Of a stretch of DNA of 24,047 nucleotides, positions 1-7,528 are shown piece by piece. The position numbers and the translations under genes are program-made. The DNA comes from JAJPHY01 sp040754475. Its GTDB lineage: Bacteria > Actinomycetota > UBA4738 > HRBIN12. Position 1 is the stretch's first letter, and each line of letters begins with the position of its first letter. The notes beneath the pieces are model-generated. The model had not been told where the DNA came from. It saw only the letters and a list, made by a program, of their open reading frames with translations, and did no database searches. The stretch lies in contig JBFMCN010000071.1 of assembly GCA_040754475.1 (NCBI GenBank), positions 1 to 24,047 on the forward strand, given 5' to 3'.

Positions 1-129
1 GCCGGCGACATGCCGGTCGGGACGATCGGGGTCGTCGGCCCGACCGCGATGGACTACCTGACGGTGGTCGCATCCGTACGAGCCGTGGCGAAGCGGCTGT
101 CGGAGCTCACCACCGAGTTAGGCGCCTGA
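1..129 (+). CDS. hrcA: HrcA heat-shock repressor, C-terminal fragment
   Basis: Only the last 42 codons are present; the gene runs in from the left edge. The frame reads from base 1 to a TGA at 127-129. The end resembles the HrcA C-terminus: a GTIGVVGPTAMDY stretch followed by a helix with VAKRLSEL, where the family has G-x-I-G-V-I-G-P-x-R-M-x-Y and then a terminal helix. HrcA is the repressor that binds CIRCE operators and controls class I heat-shock genes. The following dnaJ begins 6 bp after the stop, the usual actinobacterial hrcA-dnaJ2 pairing. No CIRCE element is visible in this window; any such site would lie upstream of the fragment. Confidence 0.85.
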   Translation, partial: AGDMPVGTIGVVGPTAMDYLTVVASVRAVAKRLSELTTELGA

Positions 130-135
130 CGGGCC

Positions 136-1230
136 ATGGCGGGGGTCCGGGACCTGTACGAGATCCTGGGCGTGTCGCGGACGGCCACGCAGGAGGAGAT
201 CAAGAAGGCCTACCGGCGGCTCGCCCGGGAGCTCCATCCGGACGTCAGCGCAGATCCCTCCACGGAGAACCGCTTCAAGGAGGTCACTGCGGCATACGAG
301 ATCCTCTCGGACCCGGGAAGACGGCGACAGTACGACCTGTACGGGCAGGGCGATGTCTTCCCGTTCGCCGATGTCGGCGACATCTTCGAGGCGTTCTTCG
401 GTGCGGGGACGTTCGGCCGGAGGAGACCGCCACGGCGGCGCACCCGCGTCCAGCCCGGGGAGGACGTGTTCGCGTCCGTCTCCATCTCGTTCCGGGAAGC
501 GGCGTTCGGCACGCACCGCGAGACCGAAGTCGAGGCCCTGGAGCGGTGCGATCGGTGTGCAGGCACCGGCGCCGAGCCCGGGACCGCCCCAAGCCGCTGC
601 CGCCGATGCGGCGGCGCCGGCCAGGTGCAGGACGTGCGGCGGAGCATCTTCGGCACGGTGATGACGGCGCGGACGTGCCCGTCGTGCGAAGGGACCGGCG
701 AGGAGATCGTCTCGAAGTGCTCGGATTGCGGGGGAGACGGGCGCGTCGCGCATGTGCGTCCGGTGCCTGTCGACATCCCCCCCGGTGTGTCGGACGGTAT
801 GGACCTGCGGGTCCCCGGCGCCGGCCACATGGGTCGGGCGGGTGGTCCCCCAGGAGACCTCTACCTTTCGATCGGCGTAGCCGGGAGCCCGGTCTTCGAG
901 CGACGGGACCAGGATCTCTTCGCGGTGCTGGAGATTCCGATGGTGCAGGCCGCGTTGGGTGCGGAGCTCGAGGTCGAAACCCTCGACGGGCCCGAGCGGG
1001 TGAAGCTCGAGGCGGGGATCGAGTCCGGTACCGTGATCCGCTTGCGGGGCAAGGGGATTCCGAATCTCGGGCGGCGTGGACGAGGTGACCTGTTCCTCAC
1101 GGTCCACGTGGGGACCCCGAAGGACCTCCGAAGGGAGGAGCGGCGACTCCTTGAGCAGCTTGGGGAGATGCGAGGCGAGCACGCGGAAAAGCACGCGCCG
1201 GTTCGGGCGACGCTTCGGCGGCCCGGGTAG
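136..1230 (+). CDS. dnaJ: Chaperone DnaJ (type I, Zn-finger J protein)
   Basis: Co-chaperone that stimulates DnaK ATPase and hands over unfolded clients. The 364-aa protein has a J domain at residues 6-70 with the HPD motif at 34-36, a short G/F-rich stretch (about 70-95), and four CxxCxGxG-type zinc motifs (Cys138/141, 155/158, 181/184, 195/198). The C-terminal substrate-binding beta domains follow to about residue 330. It is a little shorter than E. coli DnaJ (376 aa), mainly in the G/F linker. It starts at ATG 136, six bases after the hrcA stop, with no convincing Shine-Dalgarno, so translation is probably coupled to hrcA. In actinobacteria this hrcA-linked copy is usually a second DnaJ (dnaJ2), separate from the dnaK-grpE-dnaJ1 operon; no dnaK is present here. 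Confidence 0.95.
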   Translation: MAGVRDLYEILGVSRTATQEEIKKAYRRLARELHPDVSADPSTENRFKEVTAAYEILSDPGRRRQYDLYGQGDVFPFADVGDIFEAFFGAGTFGRRRPPRRRTRVQPGEDVFASVSISFREAAFGTHRETEVEALERCDRCAGTGAEPGTAPSRCRRCGGAGQVQDVRRSIFGTVMTARTCPSCEGTGEEIVSKCSDCGGDGRVAHVRPVPVDIPPGVSDGMDLRVPGAGHMGRAGGPPGDLYLSIGVAGSPVFERRDQDLFAVLEIPMVQAALGAELEVETLDGPERVKLEAGIESGTVIRLRGKGIPNLGRRGRGDLFLTVHVGTPKDLRREERRLLEQLGEMRGEHAEKHAPVRATLRRPG

Positions 1231-1253
1231 TCGGCGAGCGTCCGGGGCGGGGG

Positions 1254-1259
1254 TAGAAT
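1254..1259 (+). promoter_or_regulatory. Putative -10 box (TAGAAT) upstream of phoH
   Basis: TAGAAT fits the TANNNT consensus and would place +1 near 1266. No good -35 is seen. It lies in the short gap after dnaJ and could drive phoH-ybeY-CNNM-cdd independently of hrcA-dnaJ. Confidence 0.4.
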
Positions 1260-1335
1260 CGGTTTCGCGCGGGGTCGTCGAGTGACGACCCTTTCTTCAA
1301 CAGGAGGAGCGGGGCAGCACCCCAGGAACAGGGAC

Positions 1336-2313
1336 TTGGCGAGAGCCGACATCCAAGTGAAGATCCTCGTCCCGGGCGACCAGTCGATGGTCGCCCTTCT
1401 CGGCCAACGTGACGAGCTCCTCAAGCTCGTCGAGGCTGCCTTCGACTCCGAGATCGTCGTCCGAGGCAACGAGATCACGATCTCGGGCCCCGAGGACGAG
1501 GTCGAGCGCGTCGCGCTGCTGTTCGAGGAGCTGGTTGCGCTCCTCGAACGAGGCCATCAGCTGACGGCCTCGTCGGTCGGGCGTTCCATCGAGCTAGTCA
1601 AGGGCGAGGAGGCGACGCCGACAGAGGTTCTCGGGGACGTCCTCCTCACCAGCCGTGGAAAGGGCATATCTCCGAAGACGCTCGGTCAGAAGCGTTACGT
1701 CGATGCGATGCGCCGCGCGACGCTCACGTTCGCGATCGGCCCGGCCGGGACAGGCAAGACCTACCTGGCGGTGGCCACCGCGGTCCGGGCGCTGCAGGAG
1801 AAGCAAGTCTCGCGGCTGATCCTCACCCGGCCGGCGGTGGAGGCGGGCGAGAGGCTCGGATTCCTGCCCGGGACCCTGTACGAGAAGATCGATCCGTACA
1901 TGAAGCCCCTCTACGACGCGCTCTTCGAGATGACCGGCGCGGACACGCTGCCCCGGCTCATGGAGCGCGGGACCATCGAGGTCGCGCCGATCGCATACAT
2001 GCGCGGAAGGACGCTGAACGACTCGTTCATCATCTTGGACGAGGCCCAGAACACCACGCCGGAGCAGATGAAGATGTTCCTCACGCGCCTCGGCTTCGGC
2101 TCGAAGGCGGTCGTGAACGGCGACGTCACTCAGATCGACCTGCCGAACGGGCAGAAATCCGGGCTCGTGATCGTGGAGGAGATCCTCCAGGACATCGAGG
2201 GCATCGAGTTCTGCCATCTGGGGGCACGCGACGTCGTGCGCCACAAGATCGTGCAAGACATCGTCGAGGCGTACCGCTTGCATACCGAGAGGCGGACGCA
2301 GCCCGATGAGTGA
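1336..2313 (+). CDS. phoH: PhoH-like ATPase
   Basis: Predicted cytoplasmic nucleotide-binding protein of the PhoH family, often beside ybeY and thought to act in RNA metabolism; its biochemical role is not settled. Counting from an upstream in-frame GTG at 1282, the Walker A GPAGTGKT is residues 153-160 and the Walker B FIILDEAQN 249-257; subtract 18 for the TTG start used here. A small N-terminal alpha/beta segment precedes the ATPase core, as in other actinobacterial PhoH proteins. I chose TTG 1336 because AGGA at 1324-1327 is 8 nt upstream and the protein then begins just before the conserved segment; GTG 1282 has no Shine-Dalgarno but would add only 18 residues. The stop overlaps ybeY by 8 nt. 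Confidence 0.9.
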   Translation: MARADIQVKILVPGDQSMVALLGQRDELLKLVEAAFDSEIVVRGNEITISGPEDEVERVALLFEELVALLERGHQLTASSVGRSIELVKGEEATPTEVLGDVLLTSRGKGISPKTLGQKRYVDAMRRATLTFAIGPAGTGKTYLAVATAVRALQEKQVSRLILTRPAVEAGERLGFLPGTLYEKIDPYMKPLYDALFEMTGADTLPRLMERGTIEVAPIAYMRGRTLNDSFIILDEAQNTTPEQMKMFLTRLGFGSKAVVNGDVTQIDLPNGQKSGLVIVEEILQDIEGIEFCHLGARDVVRHKIVQDIVEAYRLHTERRTQPDE

Positions 2314-2743
2314 CGGCGAGCATCGGCCTAGGATCCTCGTCTCAGATCGGCAATCCGCCCCGATCGACGAGGGATCGCTCGTGAAGGTGGCTTCCGCGTG
2401 TCTTGAGGGCGAGGGGGCCGGCGCGTGTGAGCTTTCGGTCTCCTTCGTGACCGTCGACGAGATGGCCGACCTTCGCCGGCGATACACCGGCGAGGAGGGA
2501 GCCACGGACGTCCTTTCGTTCCCGCTGGACGAAGGCGATGAGGAGGGTGTGCGCTTGCTCGGCGACGTGGTGATCGCCCCGGAGATGGCGGCGGAGAACA
2601 ACCCGAACGATCCCGCCGCGGAGCTGCGCCTGCTCCTGGTACACGGCATCCTCCACCTCCTCGGCCACGAGCACGAGGAGGAGGACGAGCGGACGGCGAT
2701 GTGGACGCTGCAGGAGCGGTACGCGGGGGTGCGCGTCCCGTGA
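2306..2743 (+). CDS. ybeY: Endoribonuclease YbeY
   Basis: Single-strand endoribonuclease needed for 16S rRNA 3'-end maturation and late ribosome quality control. The 145-aa protein carries the TDVLSFP motif at residues 67-73 and the zinc site HGxLHLxGxxH, with His113, His117 and His123. The usual YD before the last histidine is HE here, a conservative oddity that keeps the zinc ligands. The ATG overlaps the end of phoH by 8 nt, so the pair is almost certainly co-translated; phoH-ybeY adjacency is widely conserved. The downstream CNNM gene starts on the last bases of ybeY. Confidence 0.95.
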   Translation: MSDGEHRPRILVSDRQSAPIDEGSLVKVASACLEGEGAGACELSVSFVTVDEMADLRRRYTGEEGATDVLSFPLDEGDEEGVRLLGDVVIAPEMAAENNPNDPAAELRLLLVHGILHLLGHEHEEEDERTAMWTLQERYAGVRVP

Positions 2744-4020
2744 GGGGATGGGATTGGTTCACGCTCGCCTCGATCGTCCTGCTGATCCTGATCGTGGGGC
2801 TCCTGGGCGCATCCGAGGTCTCGATCACCCGGGTGAACCGCGTCCGAGCGTACCGGTTCGCCGAGGAGAAGCGCCGGGGGTCTGCCTCACTAGTCAAGAT
2901 CGCGGAGAACCCGGCACCCTACCTGAACGTCGTGCTGCTCCTCACGCTGCTCGCGACGATCGGCGGCACGACGATCGCGACGACGCTGGCGGTGAGGCTC
3001 TTCAGGGGCGGAGGCGAGCTCATCGCGACGGTTGCGATGACGTTGCTCCTGTTCGTCTTTGCCGACGTGACCCCGAAGACGTTCGCGATCCAGCAGACGG
3101 ACAGAGCCGCGCTGCTACTCGCGCCCCTGCTCGTCGGCCTGCGCCGTCTCTTCGGCCCCGTTGCGACGGGTCTGGTCAAGCTCGCGAACGCGATCATGCC
3201 GGGCAAGGGCCTGCCGCAGGGTCCGTTCATCACGGAGCGCGAGATCCGGGCTCTCGCTGAGGTGGCCTCCGAGGAGGAACAGATCGAGGAGGAGGAGAAG
3301 GAGCTGATCCACTCGATCTTCGAGTTCGGGGACACGATCGTACGCGAGGTAATGGTCCCGCGGCCGGACATCGTCGCCATCGAGAGCGACAAGGCCCTGC
3401 CCGACGTGCAGGACATCGTGCTCCAGCATGGGTTCTCGCGGGTCCCGGTCTTCCAGGGCGATCTCGACGACGTCATCGGTCTGATCTACGCGAAGGACGT
3501 GCTGAAGGCGCTGCACCAGGGAAGGAGCGACATGCCGCTCCGCGACGTCGTGCGTGCGGCCCACTTCGTGCCCGAGCAGAAGAAGGTCGCCGACCTCCTC
3601 CGCGAGATGCAGCGAGAGAAGTTCCACATCGCGATGGTCACCGACGAGTATGGGTCGGTGTCCGGTCTCGTCACGCTCGAGGACCTCCTCGAGGAGCTCG
3701 TGGGTGAGATATCCGACGAGTACGACCGCGAGGAGCCGGAGATGGTCGAGGTCGACGAAGGCGTCTACCGGGTGGACGGCAAGGTGGCGATAGACGAGGT
3801 GAACGAGCTCCTCGACGTGGAGCTGCCCGACGAGGAGTGGGACACGGTCGGCGGCCTCATGCTGGGTCTGCTCGGATCGATCCCGGCCGAGGGCGAGGAG
3901 GTCGGTTTCCAGAACCTCGTCTTCCGGGCAGAGCATGTGCAGGGCAGGCGGATCGCGAAGATCCTCATCACCCGGAAGGACCCCACCGACGTGGACGCGG
4001 AGGAGGTCTCGGCCGAATGA
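2740..4020 (+). CDS. CNNM/CorC-family membrane protein with CBS pair
   Basis: Membrane protein of the CNNM/CorC (often 'hemolysin C') family, associated with magnesium or other divalent cation export. The 426-aa product has four hydrophobic segments (about residues 8-24, 61-86, 94-111, 122-137), the CNNM domain with the FADVTPKTFAI stretch near 107-117, an acidic linker, two CBS domains (about 205-320) and a C-terminal CorC_HlyC domain (about 335-415). I start it at GTG 2740, which forms a GTGA overlap with the ybeY stop and has a G-rich ribosome site about 10 nt upstream. A longer GTG at 2701 would add 13 unconserved residues. The order phoH-ybeY-CNNM is standard in actinobacteria; the transported ion cannot be read from sequence. 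Confidence 0.9.
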   Translation: MRGWDWFTLASIVLLILIVGLLGASEVSITRVNRVRAYRFAEEKRRGSASLVKIAENPAPYLNVVLLLTLLATIGGTTIATTLAVRLFRGGGELIATVAMTLLLFVFADVTPKTFAIQQTDRAALLLAPLLVGLRRLFGPVATGLVKLANAIMPGKGLPQGPFITEREIRALAEVASEEEQIEEEEKELIHSIFEFGDTIVREVMVPRPDIVAIESDKALPDVQDIVLQHGFSRVPVFQGDLDDVIGLIYAKDVLKALHQGRSDMPLRDVVRAAHFVPEQKKVADLLREMQREKFHIAMVTDEYGSVSGLVTLEDLLEELVGEISDEYDREEPEMVEVDEGVYRVDGKVAIDEVNELLDVELPDEEWDTVGGLMLGLLGSIPAEGEEVGFQNLVFRAEHVQGRRIAKILITRKDPTDVDAEEVSAE

Positions 4021-4424
4021 GCGACCCGACCGAGGAGGACCTGGAACGCCTGGTGGCCGTTGCTCGCGAGGCACGAGAGAGGGCGTACGCTCCCTACAGC
4101 GAGTTCTCGGTCGGCGCGGCCGTGCTTGCCGGCGGGCGCATCTTCTCGGGTGTGAACGTCGAGAACGCCTCGTATCCGCAGGGGATCTGCGCCGAGAGAG
4201 CGGCGGTGGCGGCCGCCGTCGGCGCGGGTGAGCGAACGATCGATGCGGTCGCCGTCGTCGGCTCGGGTGAGGACGTGACACCGCCGTGCGGCGGATGCCG
4301 GCAGGTGCTGTACGAGTTCGGGCCGCTGATGGTGGTGATCGCGGAGTCGCCCGGTCGCAAGCGCAAGCGTTGGACGCTGACCGAGCTGCTCCCAGACGCT
4401 TTCGGGCCGAAGTCGCTCCGGTAG
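4017..4424 (+). CDS. cdd: Cytidine deaminase
   Basis: Deaminates cytidine and deoxycytidine to uridine and deoxyuridine in pyrimidine salvage. The 135-aa protein has the zinc/catalytic signature CAE (Cys58, catalytic Glu60) and PCGGC (Cys91, Cys94), plus the substrate-binding YSEFSVGAA near residues 27-35 and NVEN at 47-50. The length fits the short, tetrameric class. The ATG overlaps the upstream TGA (ATGA at 4017-4020), and GGAGGAGG lies just upstream within the CNNM gene. In many actinobacteria cdd sits here and era follows; here a minus-strand cupredoxin gene and deoC follow. deoC acts in the same deoxynucleoside salvage route, so the proximity may be functional. Confidence 0.95.
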   Translation: MSDPTEEDLERLVAVAREARERAYAPYSEFSVGAAVLAGGRIFSGVNVENASYPQGICAERAAVAAAVGAGERTIDAVAVVGSGEDVTPPCGGCRQVLYEFGPLMVVIAESPGRKRKRWTLTELLPDAFGPKSLR

Positions 4425-4462
4425 CTGGGCTTCGAGCCGTCCGGGGCGCGCTGCGGAGCCGC

Positions 4463-4867
4463 TCAGACGACGAAGATCGTGCCGGTCATGTCGGGATGGA
4501 GGCTGCAGTAGAACTCGTATGTGCCGGGCGCAAGCCCCGCCGACTCGCCGTTGAACGTCTCTCCCGCGGGGATCGTCACATCGACCTGGGTTCCATCGAT
4601 CGTGAAGGTGTGACTGACGCTGTCGTTGTTGACGATCGTGATGCTTGAGGCCGAGGCGGCCTTCACGCAGTTGGGCTGGAAGGCGAAGTCCCCGATCGTG
4701 ATGGTGAATGGGTTGTCGCCCGACAGATCGACCGCGTTGGCCTCGGTACAGCCGTCGCTGCTACCCATACCTCCGCCGTATGCGGACCCGCCGCCGTTGC
4801 CGTCGCTGCTGCACGCCGCCCCGAAGAGTGCGAGGGTTGCCACCAGTACGAGCGCTACTCTGCGCAT
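4463..4867 (-). CDS. Cupredoxin-domain lipoprotein
   Basis: Small blue-copper-type protein predicted to be anchored outside the cell membrane. The 134-aa product has a signal peptide with lipobox (LFGAAC, lipidated Cys19), a Gly/Ser-rich spacer (20-38) and a plastocyanin-like domain from about 50. All four type 1 copper ligands are visible: His86 in SHTF, then Cys121, His124 and Met127 in the CSLHPDM loop. The ATG at 4867 is preceded by AGGAG (4876-4880) with 8-nt spacing. It is convergent with cdd and divergent from deoC, one of few minus-strand genes here. It probably carries electrons or buffers copper, but no partner oxidase or copper pump is nearby, so its role is open. Confidence 0.88.
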   Translation of the reverse strand: MRRVALVLVATLALFGAACSSDGNGGGSAYGGGMGSSDGCTEANAVDLSGDNPFTITIGDFAFQPNCVKAASASSITIVNNDSVSHTFTIDGTQVDVTIPAGETFNGESAGLAPGTYEFYCSLHPDMTGTIFVV

Positions 4868-5005
4868 TAGCGTCACTCCTAACACAACGCTTGGATCATG
4901 GGTTGTTCCACGATCTCGCAACGTTGCCTCCGCGCTCGGTATTCCCGGCCGAGTGCTAGGGCTCTTCCAGTTCCATATCGGCGCGGCCCACGCGTCCCGT
5001 TCGAC

Positions 5006-5011
5006 TACCAT
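5006..5011 (+). promoter_or_regulatory. Weak putative -10 box upstream of deoC
   Basis: TACCAT fits TANNNT and would give +1 near 5018 and a leader of about 38 nt. No -35 is visible. It lies in the 188-bp divergent gap between the cupredoxin gene and deoC (4868-5055), in which I see nothing else convincing. Confidence 0.28.
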
Positions 5012-5055
5012 TGCGTCCCGGGCGGGGAGCTGTAGCCACCGCCTAGGGGGCCGAG

Positions 5056-5997
5056 ATGAAGCGAGGCGGCGCCGCCGGCCTGCGGTTCCATTCGAAAGAC
5101 GCCGCCCGGCTCATGGAGGGCACTCCGGCGGTGGACGCCGTCGGCCTCGAGGAGCGGGCGGCCTCGCTCGGCAAACGATCGATCAAGCGCGAGTCAAAGC
5201 TCCGGGCGCTCGATCTCGCGATTCGGTGTATGGATCTCACCACGCTTGAGGGCACTGACACGCGCGGCAAGATCGTGGCGATGTGCGCCAAAGCCGTCCG
5301 CCCGGACCCGGTCGACCCGACGATCCCGCCGGTGGCGGCGGTGTGCCTATACCCGCAGCTCGTTCCGGTAGCCGTCGGGCAGCTTAAGAACACCGGGGTG
5401 AGGGTCGCCAGCGTGGCTGGGGCGTTCCCGAGCGGTCTCGGGCCGCTCGACGCCCGGCTGGCCGAGGTCCGCGAGGTCGTCGACATGGGCGCGGACGAGG
5501 TGGACATCGTCCTCAACCGCTCACTGTTCCTCGACGGGCAGTACGAGCAGGCCTTCCAGGAGCTCGCCGCGGCGCGCGAGGCCGCCGGGAGCACATGCTT
5601 GAAGGTGATCCTCGAAATCGGCGAGCTGGGGAGCTACGACCGGGTGCGGCAGGCCTCCATCCTTGCGATGGCGGCCGGCGCCGACTTCATCAAGACCTCG
5701 ACGGGCAAGCTCTCGAAAGGCGCCTCGCCCCCGGGCGCCCTCTGCATGATGGAGGCCGCCCGGGAGTTCCTCCACGAGACCGGCCGGCACGTGGGTGTGA
5801 AGGTCGCCGGCGGCGTCCGCCGGTCGAAGCAGGCGATCCAGTACCTCGTGCTTCTGCACGAGACCCTCGGTCCGGAGTGGATGACGCCCGACCTCTTCCG
5901 CATCGGCGCGTCGTCGCTGCTGAACGACGTGCTCATGCAGATCGACAAAGAACGAACGGGTCGCTACCAAGGCCCCGACTACTTCACGATCGATTGA
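5056..5997 (+). CDS. deoC: Deoxyribose-phosphate aldolase
   Basis: Class I aldolase cleaving 2-deoxyribose-5-phosphate to acetaldehyde and glyceraldehyde-3-phosphate, the last step of deoxynucleoside catabolism. The 313-aa protein belongs to the longer DERA type rather than the roughly 250-aa short type. Visible catalytic features: Lys183 in LKVILE, the Schiff-base Lys213 in FIKTSTGK, and Lys249 in GVKVAGGV. Asp60 in CMDLTTL fits the D-x-T-x-L motif of the family. An AGGGGG ribosome site precedes ATG 5056. It is followed after 28 bp by an aldehyde dehydrogenase gene that overlaps a second ALDH-like gene, suggesting a three-gene operon in which the acetaldehyde product is oxidised. The upstream cdd belongs to the same salvage pathway. 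Confidence 0.95.
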   Translation: MKRGGAAGLRFHSKDAARLMEGTPAVDAVGLEERAASLGKRSIKRESKLRALDLAIRCMDLTTLEGTDTRGKIVAMCAKAVRPDPVDPTIPPVAAVCLYPQLVPVAVGQLKNTGVRVASVAGAFPSGLGPLDARLAEVREVVDMGADEVDIVLNRSLFLDGQYEQAFQELAAAREAAGSTCLKVILEIGELGSYDRVRQASILAMAAGADFIKTSTGKLSKGASPPGALCMMEAAREFLHETGRHVGVKVAGGVRRSKQAIQYLVLLHETLGPEWMTPDLFRIGASSLLNDVLMQIDKERTGRYQGPDYFTID

Positions 5998-6025
5998 GAC
6001 CGGCGACGAATTGGGATGGGCGAGC

Positions 6026-7528
6026 ATGGGTGAGACGACCGAAATCGAGAAGGGCGGCGAGACGGAGGAGCAGGTAGCGCCGTGGGAGTACGCCACGGCG
6101 CGTGAGAGCACCGAGGTCGTGCACCTTCGGGACCGCTACGACCTCTTCGTCGGCGGACGCTTCATCGAGCCGAAGTCCGGCCGCTACTTCATCACGATCA
6201 ACCCGGCCACCGAGGAGCCGCTCGCCGAGGTCGCGGAGGCAGGGGAGGAGGACGTCGACCTCGCCGTGAGAGCGGCGCGCGAGGCGTTCGAGGAGCGCTG
6301 GCGCGATCTCCCCGGCAAGGAGCGGGCGAAGTTCGTGTACCGGATCGCCCGCGCCCTCCAGGAGCGATCACGCGAGTTCGCCGTCCTGGAGACGATGAAC
6401 AACGGGAAGCCGATCAAGGAGTCGCGCGACGTCGACGTGCCGCTCGCGGCCGCGCACTTCTTCTACTACGCGGGCTGGGCCGACAAGCTCGAGTATGCGT
6501 TTCCCGGCCGCACGCCGAGGCCGCTCGGCGTCGCGGCGCAGATCACCCCGTGGAACTTCCCCCTGCTCATGTGCGCTTGGAAGCTGGCGCCGGCGCTCGC
6601 CACCGGGAACACCATCGTCCTTAAGCCGGCCTCGACGACACCGCTCACCGCGCTGCTGCTCGCCGAGGTGATCGAGCAGGCCGAGGTGCCGCCCGGTGTC
6701 GTGAACGTGATCCCCGGCCCGGGCGGCAAGACGGGAGAGTGGCTCGCCCGGCATCCGGACGTCGCGAAGATCGCGTTCACCGGCTCGACCGAGATCGGCA
6801 AGGTTCTGCGCCGAAGCGTGGCCGGGACGGGCAAGCGCCTCACGCTCGAGCTCGGGGGGAAGGCGGCGAACATCGTGTTCGAGGATGCGCCGCTCGATCA
6901 GGCGATCGAGGGCATCGTGAACGGCATCTTCTTCAACCAGGGGGAGGTGTGCTGCGCGGGTTCGCGGCTGTTCGTTCAGGAGTCCGTGTTCGAGGCGCTG
7001 TTGGACAAGCTCAAGACGCGCCTGAACACGCTCCGCGTGGGAGACCCGCTGGACAAGAACACGGACGTCGGCGCGATCAACTCCCGCGACCAGCTCGAGA
7101 AGATCACCGAGCTAGTCCGGAGCGGGATCGAGGAGGGCGCCGAGATGTTCCAGCCGGAATGCGACCTTCCCGAACGTGGGTTCTGGTTCCGGCCCACGCT
7201 CTTCACGAACGTCTCGCAGTCGCACCGGATCGCCAGGGAGGAGATCTTCGGGCCCGTCCTTTCGATCCTCACCTTTCGAACGCCCGCGGAGGCGGTGGAG
7301 AAGGCGAACAACACACCGTACGGGCTGTCGGCCGGCATCTGGACCGAGAAGGGGTCTCGGATCCTCTGGATGGCCGAGCGCATGAGAGCCGGCGTGGTGT
7401 GGGCGAACACGTTCAACCGCTTCGACCCGTCCTCTCCGTTCGGCGGCTACAAGGAGAGCGGGTTCGGGCGGGAGGGAGGCCGGCACGGGCTCGAGCCGTA
7501 CCTGCACCTCGAGGGAGGTGCGCCATGA
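6026..7528 (+). CDS. NAD(P)-dependent aldehyde dehydrogenase
   Basis: Oxidises an aldehyde to a carboxylic acid. The 500-aa product has full family length and intact catalysis: PWNFP with Asn177, the cofactor-binding LKP, FTGST, LELGG with general base Glu275, and nucleophile Cys309 in FNQGEVCCAG. The EIFGPV and PFGGYKESGFGRE signatures are also present. I start at ATG 6026, which has GGGATGGG just upstream; an in-frame TTG at 6011 would add five residues. It lies 28 bp after deoC and its stop overlaps the next gene (ATGA). From context acetaldehyde made by DeoC is a likely substrate, but ALDH specificity cannot be read from these motifs. Confidence 0.93.
   Translation: MGETTEIEKGGETEEQVAPWEYATARESTEVVHLRDRYDLFVGGRFIEPKSGRYFITINPATEEPLAEVAEAGEEDVDLAVRAAREAFEERWRDLPGKERAKFVYRIARALQERSREFAVLETMNNGKPIKESRDVDVPLAAAHFFYYAGWADKLEYAFPGRTPRPLGVAAQITPWNFPLLMCAWKLAPALATGNTIVLKPASTTPLTALLLAEVIEQAEVPPGVVNVIPGPGGKTGEWLARHPDVAKIAFTGSTEIGKVLRRSVAGTGKRLTLELGGKAANIVFEDAPLDQAIEGIVNGIFFNQGEVCCAGSRLFVQESVFEALLDKLKTRLNTLRVGDPLDKNTDVGAINSRDQLEKITELVRSGIEEGAEMFQPECDLPERGFWFRPTLFTNVSQSHRIAREEIFGPVLSILTFRTPAEAVEKANNTPYGLSAGIWTEKGSRILWMAERMRAGVVWANTFNRFDPSSPFGGYKESGFGREGGRHGLEPYLHLEGGAP

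Noticed and set aside
2701..2739. Longer GTG start for the CNNM gene
   Set aside because: It adds 13 unconserved residues inside ybeY; GTG 2740 gives the GTGA overlap and a better ribosome site.
4428..4438. Terminator between convergent cdd and cupredoxin genes
   Set aside because: GGCT-TCG-AGCC is only a 4-bp stem without a T-run; too weak to list as a feature.
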